Origin: Dromaius novaehollandiae
Taxonomy: Eukaryota > Chordata > Aves > Casuariiformes > Dromaiidae
DNA: 64,000 nt
Direction: 5' to 3'
Assembly (NCBI RefSeq): GCF_036370855.1
Contig: NC_088098.1
Span: 203,715,336 to 203,779,335 of the forward strand
Within the stretch, counting starts at the first letter, position 1, and each line of letters opens with the position of its first letter. Below the pieces are notes generated by a model that was given only the letters and a program-made list of their open reading frames with translations, ran no database searches and was not told where the DNA came from. The translations under genes and the position numbers were made by a program. Below, piece by piece: positions 26,760 to 53,917 of this stretch.

Positions 26760-27616
26760 AGTGCCCTTCCCCAGCACCCCTCGGGCGTCCCACCCCTCGG
26801 CAGTGCCCCGCCGTTGGTCAGTGCTGCAGCAGCTCGTGCTGCTGGGGTGGCCCCGGCCCTGAGGCTGGCATTTCCCCTGGGACAGCCCTGGGAGGGATCA
26901 GCGCAGGGCTCCAGTGGCTTGGACAGGGTTACTGGGGTCCCCTCCAGCCACCGTGCCTCTGCACCCCTTTGCATGTGTGGGAAGTAGCCTTTAATTGCAT
27001 AACCTACCCCAGTGGTCCCACAAGCAAAGTCAGGAACTGTGTAGACACCAGCTGGCGCTCAGCAAAAATTCTTGCATATTGCAGGGAGTATCTGTTGCAT
27101 TCTGGCAGATTCATGTTTCCTTTTATGGAGTTTTAAACACCAAGGCTTTTTCTGAAGGTGAGTGCTTGGAAAGGAGAGGGTGGCAACGCTTCAGCTGCCA
27201 TGCAGAACTCCCCTTCCCTCATTCAAGGGAGACGTGCAGACAGACACACAGTAGGAAGCCCATGAAAGGGGAACACGGCTTTGCAGCCCAAAACTGTGGA
27301 AATTCCAAAGAAAGAAAGAAGCAATTGGTTCTGCTTCCTTTTCCTGATGCTGTTTAAGATTTATCACCCAATGACCTTTCCAATACATAAACAGCTCCCC
27401 CTACTACTAGAATCCAGGGCTCTCTACTCAAAGACTGTACTCAAAGTTACGTGGAAAATAACAAGCTGTCCCTTCCCACCCCTTTCCTTACTCAATATCC
27501 TCCCGGTCACATTTAAAATTTGGCAGAAGATCCTATGCAGAAAGCTCTATAGCAGCAGAATCTTTCTGTGCAATCTGTGACACGTGATTTATTAGCATTC
27601 CTGTGTCAGCCAGAGG

Positions 27617-27716
27617 ATGCTTCTAATAAATCTGGTTCTGTTCTTTGTCTGCATGTGTTTAACTGTGCCTATTATGCCTTCAGAAAATAAAAGAAAAAAG
27701 GATAAAGAAATAAGAA
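27617..27716 (+). pseudogene. Possible relic of an MMP first exon
   Basis: ATG at 27617 opens a signal-peptide-like frame (MLLINLVLFFVCMCL), then TVPIMPSENKRKKDKEI. This resembles MMP exon 1, a hydrophobic leader then P-x-x-P and a charged stretch (compare ALPVHPEKDNKEEDI in gene D). A donor-like gtgagc follows at 27717, giving 100 bp against 102-108 bp in real first exons, and leaving a phase that does not fit MMP exon 2. A weak TTACTCA (27488) and TATAG (27548) lie upstream. No exon 2 or later exon was found before gene C. Chance is a fair alternative. Confidence 0.22.
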
Positions 27717-28755
27717 GTGAGCTACTTAGAAAGAAATGGAGGCATTGTAGCAGGAACTATATAAACTAGCTTATAGGATCAAATGAGGGAGAAATATTTA
27801 CAGGGAAAATGCTAGTTTAGAAACAGAACTAGAGAAGTTAAACAGCATTTCATGAATCTCAGAATCATGTGAGCTGTAGCAAACAAAAAATGTAATGCAA
27901 AGGCTCTGGAGATATATCCAATGTACACACTTTTTATTAACGTGTGAAAATCATGATGGATCAAGAATAATCAATAATAACATTTCTTGGACAATGACTC
28001 ATGAGACTGAATCTCTTTACATTGCATCTAGAAAAGCTGTATTCTTTGAAGAATTATCTTACTAGCCATTTTAAATACCAGCACTATATTGTTTCTTCTG
28101 TTTTTGAAATGCCCTGTATTCTCTTTATTCAGTCACTCCAAAAAAGCATTGTCACTCTGCACTTTGGAAGGCACAAAGAGATTCACTTTTCTCAGGAGTG
28201 GCATGTGCTCTGCTGAACCTTGATGTAAGTAGGAGGGGATGGGGTGCTGTGCCACAGTGAGGGTAGAATCATATACTAAGTATATTATTTTTTCAGTGAT
28301 TTGGGGGAAAATAAGTGAAATACTTCCTAGCCCAATTAAGAAAGTCTTCACCCTACATTGAGCCTCTTCAGAGCAAAACCTGCTCAGATACCAGAAATAA
28401 ATGATAATGGTTCATATTTGCCTTTCTTCTTCTAATAGTAACATTTACAGTATTCCTTTAAGACATTGAATCACAAAAAAGTTATATTCAGAGAAACCTC
28501 TAAAGGTTTTCCACCGAGGCTGGTTACATAAGGCAAGAACAGCAATACCAAAAGCATTCCAAAAGATGTCTAGGCTGTACTTGACAGCTTCCAAAGTTAG
28601 AAAATACGCAACCACCTCAAGCTGTCTACTCTGCGGCTTAGCTATCATTGTTGTTAAAAGTGTTTTCCTGAATTTAGGGGTTTACATTGTAGTGGCCTGT
28701 ATGTGTTCTGGGTATTTAAACTCCTGCATTGTCAACGTAGATCTATGTGATTTAT

Positions 28756-29080
28756 GTTGATCAGAGTCGATGGAGTCTGGAGAGTGATTCATCTCATCTT
28801 AAAGTAGATCATGTATGTCCGTTGAATCGCTCTCTAGAATCCATTGTCCAATATGGCAGCTTAGACACCTACGTCACATGTGGACACCTACATGTACAAA
28901 CACTTAAAGGTGGATCCCTTAGAGCATTTTCATCTCTGTCTGAGACATCCACATAGGACTGGCTGTGATGACACAGGACCTATGGAGACTTACATCCTTC
29001 CAGGGTAGCTAGAGGCCAGGTGGGATTCCCTAGGGCATCTCAAATAGCACAGATGTTCAGGTATCTGAAGGCCCAACCTA
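28756..29080 (+). repeat. Unnamed repeat family A, copy 1
   Basis: Aligns by eye with 62455-62760. Shared blocks are GTGATTCATCTC/GAGATTCATCTC, ACACAGGACCTATGG/ATACAGGACTTATGG and CCAGGTGGGATTCCCTAGGG/CCAGGTGGGATATACTAGGG followed by ATCTCAAAT. Carries repeated AGACACCTA motifs. No coding capacity seen. Confidence 0.6.
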
Positions 29081-29104
29081 GTGTCTAAAATTAATCACCT
29101 TTGT

Positions 29105-29420
29105 TTAAGACTATATTAGAGTCTTGGAGGAGTTACTGCTTCCCTCTTTGGAGCAACCTTTCATCTATTTAACAACATCTATCATGCCTCCCCTCGGTCT
29201 TCCCTAGATGAGACATTGATCATAGAGTCACAGAACAATTCTTTCAGTTTGTCTTTTCTGGACTTACAGTCATTCCTGCTGTGCTTCATGGGCTCTTTCT
29301 AGCTGATCATATCGAACACAGCATCGTAGCTGAGGCCTTCTCAGTGCTGACAAGAGCATAAGCACTATTTCATATGTCCTACATATGGAAACCCCATTTA
29401 TGCATCTCAGTTTCATGACT
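29105..29420 (-). mobile_element. Decayed CR1 LINE 3' fragment
   Basis: Reading the minus strand, it has the CR1 order of motifs, seen here as complements: ATGCCTCCCCTCGGTCTTCCCT, GCTGAGGCCTTCTCAGTGCTGA, AGAGCATAAGCACTA. Heavily diverged. Confidence 0.4.
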
Positions 29421-29853
29421 GATTCTTTTAATAACAGTAGAAAATTTTTGAATCATTTTAGCTCTTAGCATTGCTAACATCACAAGACTATTTTAGACAG
29501 AACTGCTAATAACAGACAATTGCTCTCCTGGAGTTACCATGTTGTGTATTCTTAGTTAAGATCAGATCTTTGCACTGTCTTTACTGTTATAGATTATTTC
29601 TCTTTTTTTCTCCAATTTCTCAAGACCATGTGCCATAAATATTCTGAATTCATGATTCAAAAAAAATTATGAAATGTAGCACCACCTTTTATCTGAAAAG
29701 CATTTCCTTATTTACTAAACACGTTACAAAATTGCCCCAAACAGAAGTCTCAGGCAAAATAAGGACACTAACATTAGTTAAATACATTGCGTCACTCCCT
29801 CATGATGAAACTATTATGCATCATTTTTACTAATCAGAGGATATTATACAACA

Positions 29854-29860
29854 TGAGTCA
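29854..29860 (+). promoter_or_regulatory. AP-1 site (TGAGTCA) of gene C promoter
   Basis: Consensus heptamer, 25 bp before the TATA box and about 60 bp before the predicted start of transcription. Confidence 0.78.
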
Positions 29861-29885
29861 GACTGTCACTGCTTTGCACATTACC

Positions 29886-29893
29886 TATATAAA
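29886..29893 (+). promoter_or_regulatory. TATA box of gene C
   Basis: TATATAAA, 78 bp before the ATG. Transcription would start near 29916. Confidence 0.8.
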
Positions 29894-29963
29894 CAGAGCT
29901 GAGAAACGTGTCCAACAGCCAAAGATTTAGCAGTGTAACTGAGGCAGAGAACCAACGATTAGA

Positions 29964-37052
<7,089 letters not shown>

Positions 37053-37232
37053 TTGCAATGGCTTTTCATATGCACATTATACATTTTTATGCAATGGATT
37101 TTTCAGTATTTCATGACTATCAGGTCACAGTGGTTTTCTGACCAGATTTTGTGGAATTAAGATCTTCATGTTTTTAACATAAATTTTTAATATAAAAGCA
37201 GTTATATAATTTATTATATTTTCAATTGCTAA

Positions 37233-37238
37233 ATTAAA
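37233..37238 (+). other. Polyadenylation signal ATTAAA of gene C
   Basis: Variant hexamer 181 bp after the stop in an AT-rich 3' UTR. The nearest good candidate. Confidence 0.6.
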
Positions 37239-37611
37239 GATTCTTCATAAACTATATTTGTCTTATTATTGTGTCTATGCTTTCTGGTTTGCACTAATAC
37301 TCAAAAGCCAAATCTAGCTTCCAAACACTAAAAAATGTATTCTGACATGAAATGTCATATCTTTTTCTCAAGTTCGGGAAAGGAGTAGCCAGCTGGCTCT
37401 GAGCTCTATTACCCCACGTAAGCCCTGGTGAAAAGTCTATGTTTAATTAGGACAGTTGGGGCTTATTACCATCAGCCCACAAATCACACTTCTGCTTTCT
37501 ACCCTCCTTTGCCCCACTTCCACTCTTAGCCTTTCCTCCAGGACATAGATCATAGCAAACGCAGATACTTTTCTCCTGTCTGGGGTTATGAACCGGGTTT
37601 AAGTCTGAAAA

Positions 37612-37770
37612 AATGTAAGATTAGAAAGGACATCTGAGATCACTGAAACTAGTCCCCTGCTATCACAGGTAGCCAAATTATATATTGGGTGGATAAACTT
37701 CCCTGCTCAAAGCTCTTTCAGGTCCTTACTACTTTAGTAGTTTCTAAGTTCCTCCTGATTTCAGGGGGAT
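37612..37770 (-). mobile_element. Decayed CR1/L3-like 3' fragment
   Basis: AGAAAGGACATCTGAGATCA, CCCCTGC and CAGGTCCTTACT-type motifs follow the antisense order of CR1 3' ends. Old and diverged. Confidence 0.35.
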
Positions 37771-39309
37771 AAAGGATGGAGAAGTTTGCTAAAAAATTCC
37801 TGCCCAAGAATATTTCCCATTCAAAAAGCTCACCAAAAAGGCAGCTTTATACCCAGACTACCTGATTTTTTTTCAAATATCCTCAATTTAAATGAAGTTT
37901 GGATGGTTATCCACTTTCATTTTAGTTTTTTGTAGCTCTGCTGATAACATGAGAAGCTATACGACAATCTCAGAACGTATCCTGTCAAATAGAACATCTC
38001 TAGCATGCCACATACATACTTCAGTGAAAGGTATCAGGCTCCTATAACAGAAGTAATTGGATTTTGAGGAAAGGATGCATAACAGTATCGAAACATCATT
38101 TCAGTTGTCTCCATTTCTTAGCTATCTACATTAGGAGCCTATCAAATTTCATGTTATGTAAATAAAGAACAGACTTGGTAATTCTTACATTTATTAATTT
38201 CAGGGGGAAAAATCCTAGTCAAAATACAATTCAGTTCAAAAACAAGAAATTACATTGTTGAAAAAAGGTGAATATATGATATTCTCTATAAATCCTGAAA
38301 AAGTAAAATATTAAATTACAGTAAATCAAAGCCTTTAATGAAGAAATTCATTTATGTGTATACTGTTCTCATGAGGTGATTTATGTACCCATTGCTTGTC
38401 TTAGAAACCGTGCTAATTAATCATATTTTCTTTTGTAAACCAGTGATACTGAACTACCAATGACAATTAAACCAAAGACTATTTTAAAAGTATATAAATC
38501 TAAATTGGTTATGTTTTTACAGCAGAGATGGTCTGCAGACATAGCAACACAATATTTATAGGGAAAGATAATATGTCTTATTAGATCTATTATAAACTAA
38601 AAAATAAGCAAACTTTGGGATACACATCTCCTCCAGGTGAGGAACAGAAGCAGCAGGCCCCAGTGCAACTCAAGAGCAGCTCCTCAGAGCTAAAGTGGAA
38701 CTACTAATCTCTCTCTAGAAGAAAAAAGTAGCTGGTACCTTTGGAGTAGAGGGAATGTTGAATGAGACATAGTCTGGAGTAAAGAGAGAGAAAAGGGGTA
38801 ATTTATAACCTGTGGAACATGAAGAGGTAAAAGAGAGGAGGAAGTTTATAGTGGAACATTTTTAGTCTGTGACTTCTGGTATCCTGTAAAGTATCCTGGA
38901 TTTCCCTCAAGCATGAAGACTGAGGGCTCAAAAAACGTGATTTCTTTGTGCGAAACACTCCTCCATGCTTATCTGAGTGCTTTTGTCCATTATCTTTATG
39001 AGTGCAGTGATTACTCAGCTTCACCTACACATTTACAACAAGGGTACGTGTGGTGCCTGGGCCACTATGTTGCATTCCTGGAAGCACATGCTCTGCTACC
39101 AAGAATTTTGATCTCGCAGAGTCATCTAACGTGGTTGTAGTTACCAGCCTTGGTCCACGCAATCACCTGCAATTGTTTTATTCCCTTTAATACGTTTATG
39201 ATCCTGTTTGCTAATTACTGTTCTGTAGTTACTGTACCACATCCTGATGTATGGTAACTGTTTCCCTGTGTAGTCCTAGCCCACATTGCTGTTAATTGAA
39301 ACAGATTCA

Positions 39310-39480
39310 CTCAGGGTGGGATCCAAATGCCTAAATATGTGTGTCTATTGTATTTGAGATGCTTTAGGGTATCCAAGACACGCACGCAGGTATGAACAGG
39401 ACTTCTGGCAGATCAGCACTCCCCTGAGCTCCAGAGCCCACAGTGCCTCTAGACACCTATGTCTAGGTGACTGAATCCTG
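39310..39480 (-). repeat. Unnamed repeat family A, copy 2 (inverted)
   Basis: The reverse complement carries ATTCAGTCACCTAGACATAG and GTGTCTAG, then GGATACCCTAAAGCATCTCA. These match ATTCAGTTACCTAAACATAG and GCGTCTAG, then GGATATACTAGGGAATCTCA, in the copy near 62.6 kb, in the same order. Confidence 0.6.
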
Positions 39481-39579
39481 CCTTCACAGACTGCAGTCTT
39501 TGCCAAAGCTTTGAAAGGGATCAAATAAATTATCTATCTGAACTATTTGCTATTGTCCCATGTTTTCTCATACAAGCTG

Positions 39580-40060
39580 AGTGATGATTTGGCTTTGCTG
39601 AATCTGTGGTGGGATTCAACTTTAAGTATCTGCTCAATTCAGCAGCCTGAACAGGTATCTAGTGCCATTAAGACGGCTTAGGGTCTTCCACTCGGCCTCC
39701 AACGGTCAGTCTAAGAGGCACAGGTCCCCTCTACATCCTGGGTCACATTCACCAGTCCTCTGTCAATGTCTCAGGTTCACGAGGTTGTCTCAAAAAACAT
39801 GGCACATCGGTGCTTAGGCAGCTAATTTGCAGCCTAAGTGTTTTCATATGAGCTCAGGCATAGGCTGTTGTCGGAGTCAGTGGAGCTGGTCAAGACACTT
39901 GGACTCCTGAGAACTATGCAGCTCATCCTAAATTGAACTCCTACATGCGGTCAGATTAAACAATCTCTTGATACCATTTGACCATATTGACTAAATTTCG
40001 GTTGGCTATTATGCAAGCTTAGACAGTTGTCTCACATATAGACACCCACTCTATGGACAG
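39580..40060 (+). repeat. Possible fourth copy of repeat family A
   Basis: Contains GGTGGGATTCAA, GAGTCAGTGGAGCTGG and ATAGACACCCAC, matching motifs of the better copies but without clear continuous alignment. Confidence 0.3.
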
Positions 40061-41670
40061 CTGAATCCCTCCTGATATCATCACCATGATGCAGCAGCTT
40101 TGCTGATTTCTGTGCCTCTCTGTGTAGTGTCATTTGGTGCTACCGATGTGGTGAGGACAGGCAGTGACCTTTCCAAGTTAAGACATTGGTCACATTACCA
40201 CAGTCTGGATAAAACCAATGCTAGGAACACAGGAAGAAGTCATGAGGCAGACGACAATCTACCAACTCTAACCAATGCTACAGAGAAGAATTAGGGAACC
40301 ATAACCAGCAGCTGCTTTACAGCTTCTTCTTTTCCCAGGCTTTTGTTTGTGAGAAACTGTGCACTCAGGCATCTCTCCCAGGAGCAGCTGGAACTGGCTG
40401 CTGTGTTGTGCAGACGGTCGAGCACAGGACCTTAAAGCCAGAACACAGGCTTCAAACGATGGCACCTCTGCCACCTTCAGAAAGCACCCAAGTGTTTTCT
40501 GAACAAATATGAAGGTCAGCTTCTCTACATTCAATAAAGACGGAGGGAGACATCTACAGAGGTTAATTCTTCCTTATCTAAGATAGCTGGTTGAATCACT
40601 CTCCAGAGATACCCATTTCTGTTATCTATAGAAGAATTTTTAATCAATGAGTATTTAAAGTTAGATGCAACTAATCTTAACCTAGCTGCTCTCATTGGCT
40701 CTATCCTTTCAGGACTATACAGCAGAGAGCTGTGGGGAATGGATGACCAGCCACAGTGGAAAAAAAGATAACCACTTCTCGTGGTTCATATCAAATATGC
40801 TCATAGTGCTGCCTTGATTTTTACAAAATTAAATTCAAATCAGACATAGATGTCTTTTCAAAAAATTTGTTCTAGTGCCATCGGAAATTATGCTTGGTAT
40901 ACAAGCCGCTGAGCAGGGGGTTGCGTTTGTGACCTACGTCATGTATACAATCAGCCGACAGCACCGTGGTAATTCCTTCTAACTTGAAAACCTCTGAGAT
41001 AAACAAATTTTTCAGTTTAATAATGGAAGTCAGAGCTCAAAAAAGATTTTCCCTACTAATGGATAAATGCACGTCATTTCCAGGATCAATTCAGTCACAC
41101 TTGCCATGTGAGAAAAATCATTGTCACAGATTGTACATCAATAACAAAACTGAATGGGATCCAAGTCTCATGGATCTCTCACATGTTACCACAATGCAGT
41201 AATAATAATGACAAAGTAAGGGTTTTTTTGTTGTTATTGTAGCTGATAAATGCCATGAAGTTTAATAAACAAGGCTATGTTGTGAAATTTGGGCAATAAA
41301 ATTCGTCATTAATACTTCCGGCAGAGAAAGGTTGGCTGCAAGTGACAACAAAAAAAGAACATGGAAACAAGGATTTCCTGAAAAAGCCACAGCCACACGA
41401 GGATGTTTGTTGCAACAGTTTTTCAAATGATGAGCACATCCCATCAGAGCTCCCTTGAGGTGCCAAACACCTTCATTCCCCATTGCTACCAGTGGAGGAG
41501 GAAGGTGCTCAGCCAGCAGCAGGATGAAATCCCATAATTTGTCACAGCTTGTGTGACTCTTGAAACTTCCTCTCTTCTGAATTACTTCAGAGAGGAAATA
41601 ATCATATCCCCTGCGGTTAATGTGGTTAAACTGAAGAAAGATTTGTTGATGAAATGGCAGAAAGATTAAA

Positions 41671-41702
41671 TAGATGGACAGATAGACAGACAGACAGACA
41701 GG
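41671..41702 (+). repeat. (GACA)n microsatellite
   Basis: Interrupted GACAGATA and then GACAGACAGACAGACAG run, followed by TAAA repeats. Confidence 0.85.
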
Positions 41703-42393
41703 TAAATAAATAAAGGTAGACAGAGATACAACATTACTCCCATACTTTAGGCTGGGCACAAGCTTAACCTTGCTAAAACTTCAATGAAGCAGCACCTTCG
41801 TACTTCTTTTAATATTCATGGGATAAAATCTTTTTTACTTCTGCAGACTCTGGATTTCACCATTATAGTTAAAGGAAACACTCCTCCTTTTCCAAGAGTT
41901 GCAGCAGAGAGGTGAGGATGCTTTGAGCTTCTCATCCATTTTTCAAAACATCCACTCTGATTTTATGGATCAATTCAAAAAGAAAGCTTTCTGCTTGCAC
42001 ATGGCAATAATTTCTCCCACAGTTTTAACTTTTTTGGATGGGATTCACAGCTGGTACATGACTCCCATTTTCCAGACTGAAACTGTTAACAACCGCATCT
42101 TTAAGAGTCTGTACATTTGGAGGCTCAGTTTCACACAGCTGGGCTGGGACAACCTAAAAGGTTCTGCTTTGCCCACCATTTCAACTGGTGTGAAATTGCT
42201 CAAGTTCCTAAAATTCAGTGTGCAATATCTAAAATTGGCTGCCAGTTTTGAAATGGTAGCCAAGCAGCTTAGGAGTATTCAAATCCTAACTGACTTCAGA
42301 CATTTGTAAATCAGATGGGTTTAGTTAAGTTTTACTCTGTCAGCCAGTATAGCATTATGGGATGTCTGGAGGTAATCAGAGCATGATAAACTG

Positions 42394-42400
42394 TGAGTCA
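42394..42400 (+). promoter_or_regulatory. AP-1 site (TGAGTCA) of gene D promoter
   Basis: Consensus heptamer 27 bp before the TATA-like box. Its spacing matches genes B and C. Confidence 0.75.
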
Positions 42401-42427
42401 GTCCACAGCTGACTTTACGAAACACCC

Positions 42428-42433
42428 TATAAT
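42428..42433 (+). promoter_or_regulatory. TATA-like box of gene D
   Basis: TATAAT, weaker than the TATATAAA of genes B and C, 89 bp before the ATG. Confidence 0.6.
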
Positions 42434-42516
42434 CATACAAATTGGGACATGTGAGACCATGCAGATGGAGCAGAAAGCAGGACTGTCCTTGTGCTAGGGC
42501 AGAAAAGAGTGTAAGA

Positions 42517-49905
<7,389 letters not shown>

Positions 49906-49930
49906 CATCATTAAACTTTCTGCCAGTAAG

Positions 49931-49936
49931 AATAAA
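49931..49936 (+). other. Proximal polyadenylation signal AATAAA of gene D
   Basis: Only 25 bp after the stop. Use would leave a very short 3' UTR. Confidence 0.4.
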
Positions 49937-50151
49937 AATCACAATAGATTTCTCAAAGGTTGTTCATACATTTGCTGCTATATGGGAGAGGCAACAGGAT
50001 TAGTTTTCATACATGTCTATGATTTTAGTAAATCAGCATGTCACCTTTATTTTACCTCCAAATCCAGAACAAATCTGCAAAGTGATTAAGTGCAGAATGT
50101 CCAAAATAATTTATTGTTTTATACTCTGATTAGATTTTCAAATATTTTGGC

Positions 50152-50157
50152 AATAAA
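50152..50157 (+). other. Distal polyadenylation signal AATAAA of gene D
   Basis: 246 bp after the stop, a UTR length like that of genes A and C; the more likely main site. Confidence 0.6.
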
Positions 50158-53100
50158 CAGTTTCAAGTTTGGTGTTAACTATTTTCTGCTTGATCTGTTG
50201 GAGACGTTTCATATTTCTAAAGACGTGTGAAAGACTTCACATTAATATTCTGACTATAGTTTTAAAATATGCTTCTGACATACTCATATTCTGCTTCTTT
50301 TCTTTCATAGCATCTTCAAGAGCCAGGCTTTTCCATTAATCATCTATTTTTCCATGTCTTCTCTCCTGTCATCTTCTCCTGTTCATCTTTGACAATTGCA
50401 GCCTTGCCCTCTTCATATCAAGTCAGTATGTTGCCACCAGTATCACCCTCCTTCCCTAATGCGAATCTATGAATGATATGCATTCACGAATCAGCCCTGT
50501 CCTATTCAAGAAAGATATTCATTTGACAATGGTTTTGTCATGTTGCGGAGCACAACCTCTGCTCAGCTCCAAAAGCATATGCCTCATGTGCAATTATATC
50601 TGACATTTTTTATATGTTACCATTGCACACGGAACAAAATCCTCACAGAAACAAACAGAATCTATAAAGTCACAGCCATATCCTCTTCAAATATTTCCTT
50701 TAAATTTAATTCTGGAATGAGGCCCAGAACACACTGCAAAATGGATAGTTATACTATGTGCACAGCTGGACGTATGTGAGAACATGCTCTTATTAATATT
50801 GGCTTGTCCTCCTACTCTCTACTTCTCATATATCTGGCAGTTTTATCCACCTGTTGCATGCTTGAGTTTCTTTTTGGTATGTGTTTTAGCACAACCAGAT
50901 AGAGCAATGCAGTGATCCCAATCTGAACCTTACCAGCCTAATTTAGTAAAAACAATGAGAGTATTGTTATGTCATTGCTATCACTATGAGAAGCCCATTG
51001 GCCTATGTCCCACCAGGAAATCAAAATAGAGGCTCATGTTTTTTATTTCACTGGTCTACAAAAGTAGTCACAGTGAACACCTTCATACTCCAGACCCCTA
51101 AAAAAATTTAAACTTAAATGGGGTTAAATGGTCGACATTTGGGTGAGCTTCATCTGACCTCACTTTAGCCATCTATCTAACAGTTATATATCTGCTCTGA
51201 GTGGATGAACGAAAGGGGAGAAGTCCTCGCACAATGTTCCTCAGCCCATTCAAAGGCTATGCCTGGGCTACTCAGGATGAGCAACTCCTTGGAGAAAACA
51301 TCTCTTTGCAGAAGCAGTCTAGACAGCTAGCTTAGAGTAACTTGCTTTCAGCTAAAATTTGGTGAAATTTATGGTGTCTGCTAAATACCTGTTAGTTTTT
51401 ATGTGATCGAGAATAGAAGGGCACCCACTTTTTATTCTCTCTGATGTTCCCTCTTGGCAGATACCAGCAGCTTTATATATCATCATGAGCCAATGATAAA
51501 GCTGTTTGTAGGCGCCTGTTTGGATTGACACCGCCCCTGGAGTGGCCGCAGTATCTCATGAGACAAAAGCAGAACGCCCCAAGGGTGCCTTTCAGTTTCT
51601 GTATTTGCGGCCTGCTTAAGCTCTTCTCTAGCGTAATTCATTCGATGACTGTCTAGAGCGCACAGCTTAACAGTCGGTTCACAGAAGCTGCCAAGCCAGT
51701 TACACCCAAACGCTTACCCTCAGAGGCAAGGTCATTCTTTTACACACACGCTGCTTGGTGCATAATACAATAGTAATTGTAGCTACAAGAAAAGTTTAAT
51801 CATTGAATCACGAGCGAAATTATTCAGTGTTTCGTAGTATATTGGCAAGTTCCTCTACCTTCAAATGCATAAACAAAAATCATAATTATTCTCTACTCCC
51901 TTCTTTTCTCAGGTCAAACCCTGTTTTGTAACTTGAATAAATCCCCTGTCTTCAGAAAAGTTAATCTTTAACAGTAAAATGCTATTCACAGCATTTTCCT
52001 ACTGAAAGCTTTGATATTCTATCACTAAGGTGCATGTTAAGAGGTCATCTGCAAAGATAAATAAATCAATGATGTGTACTATTTTTATTTTATCTGCAAA
52101 GAGGGTCTGAAAAGTCACTTCCAACACAAAAGGGCTTAATCTTTACATGTGCATATCAGCATAATCACTTTTTTTTCCCTCTTCAGTGTTTCTTTAAAAA
52201 AATAGAAACTGGAATAGGAGTGTCATAGCAGGAAAAGAATAAGTGATGAATGTTTGCTGGTGTTCCTTTCCCCAAACTCTTCGCCAAGAGTTACTAGGAT
52301 GGGTTAGGTCTTGTACCTCACCGTACGCTCATACCCTCCCATAGCCCTAGTGTACTCCCAGTATCACATCCTCAGCACTCTCTTATATCACCTATAATTC
52401 CTCAAAATGCATATAGTTTCTTACCACATCCCCATGCTGCATTTCTATTGCCAGCTGGGTAGTGCTGTGGCTGCTGCGGGCTGCCTGGACAGCCGGTCCC
52501 TGGGGAGCAATGGGTTCCTCCCCTTCCCTCTTCACTGGGTCCATTAACAGCTGCTCATTTCCACAAAACTAGCAGGAACTTCAATGCCTGCTTTAGTCTT
52601 GGCTGAAATTGGCTGATATGTTCAAAAGTTACTATTGGAGCACAGGAGAACACAATTTCAGGAGATCAGGCTAAAACAGTTTTCTTAGCGTTTTCACTAA
52701 ACACCTTTCTTGTTCTCCACTGCACACTTCCATTGGCTTTTGTACTGTTATATTCCCCAAACTGTTGACCAGAGGCATTTGGAAGGGAAGACAGGGCAGA
52801 AAAGGCATAGAAACAAGCAGAAAGCTAATCCATGTTTGTCTTTCCAGTTCCTTCAGATCACAAAGAAACAATGGTCAATTGTTTCTCTGCCAAGTCATAT
52901 TTGATGTTTGTTTTAACAGCTATTTTTTAAACATATCATAAGATGGTGATGTTGAGACTGGGTTAGGAAATGAAGAAATTCTGCATCCCGATGTGTTGCT
53001 GAGACATATAAAAAAAATACCACATCTCGGGTACGTTGTCATAAACAGTCCTGCTCTGTCCTCTATTTGTAGGAACATGGACTCTAGCTACCAGACTGGG

Positions 53101-53320
53101 GCAAGAACTCTATATAGTCAAATATTCACTAGAGAAAGGCTTAAAACTCACCTTTTTCCTTTATCCTTTCAGATGAATTGCCTAACCTTTGAGCTCTAGG
53201 GTAAAAGGCAGATACTCAGTCTTCCAAATACTTGAGAAAACTTATACTGAATCCTTTCAAGAATTTGGTGCCTTAAAAGCAGAGCAAAGACATGCATCGG
53301 AGCCTACCTCTGAAGAAAGA

Positions 53321-53450
53321 ACTTCTTGTTCCCTGGATGCATGTAACCACTCTTCCCTGCACTCAGTCACTATTTCATGCCTGGGCCTGTTAATTGTCCA
53401 AATTCTAATAACTTAAAAGGAAGATGCATGACCTATATTTAAGCAATGAA
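53321..53450 (+). repeat. Direct repeat pair, copy 1
   Basis: Shares ATGTAACCACTC, CCCTGCACTCAGTCAC, ATTTCATGCCTGG and AATTGTCCAAATTCTAA with 53918-54043, about 600 bp downstream. Confidence 0.75.
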
Positions 53451-53917
53451 GAAAGCAGGAGAGTGTAAAGTGAGCAGCCAGGTATGGCACAGGCAAAGAC
53501 CATCGGGTTTCTCACGGGTGGCTGCTCCAACAGTGTAGGAGCATCTTACACCCAGACAGTGATGCCCAAGGCAGGGATGCTGACTGAGGTCACACCTGCA
53601 GGGAGACTCGTCCTGTCCCTTGGGGGTTACATAGGCAGGCAATGCAGCTGGGCCTCTCAGCACCTCCTGGGGTCTGTTGAGTGGACACAACTACAGGGCT
53701 TCACCCAGCATCGCTGTCATGGTGGCAAGCTCATGGGAACACTATAAAGAGCAGCATAGACACTAGCAGTCCCAGTATAATTTGTATCCCAAGGAACTGT
53801 ACCTTTGCCATCCCCGTGCTGCACGGGGCACATTATTTTCTGATGTGATATGATGTAATGATGTTCTGATCTGATGCAATTTTGCCTCCCTCTCACAACA
53901 GGAAAATGTCATCACTA

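Larger units (their letters stand above)
21480..29840. other. Intergenic region B-C, no intact gene recognised
   Basis: 8.4 kb containing one copy each of repeat families B (two copies, here and at 25.8 kb) and A, a degenerate tandem array, a GC-rich patch at about 26480-26960 with a C14 run, a possible relic MMP first exon at 27617 and a decayed CR1. A consensus AP-1 site TGACTCA lies at 27995-28001, about 2 kb before gene C. The stretch 22200-25650 is ordinary sequence, with an AT-rich TTTA run at about 23125-23216. Confidence 0.6.
37260..42380. other. Intergenic region C-D, no gene recognised
   Basis: 5.1 kb holding a decayed CR1 scrap, an inverted copy of repeat family A, a possible further family A segment at 39580-40060, and a GACA microsatellite. 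A frame at 41899-42309 (136 codons) just before the gene D promoter has no recognisable family and no splice partner. Confidence 0.6.

Noticed and set aside
26480-26974. 164-codon minus-strand and 126-codon plus-strand frames
   Set aside because: Mutually overlapping frames in a GC-rich patch with a C14 run; no recognisable domain.
41899-42309. 136-codon open frame just before MMP27
   Set aside because: No family resemblance, signal peptide or splice partner. It ends before the MMP27 AP-1/TATA elements and is probably chance.
42442-42516. Upstream in-frame ATG of MMP27
   Set aside because: It would add a charged, Cys-rich N-terminus before a good signal peptide; the ATG at 42517 matches the family start.
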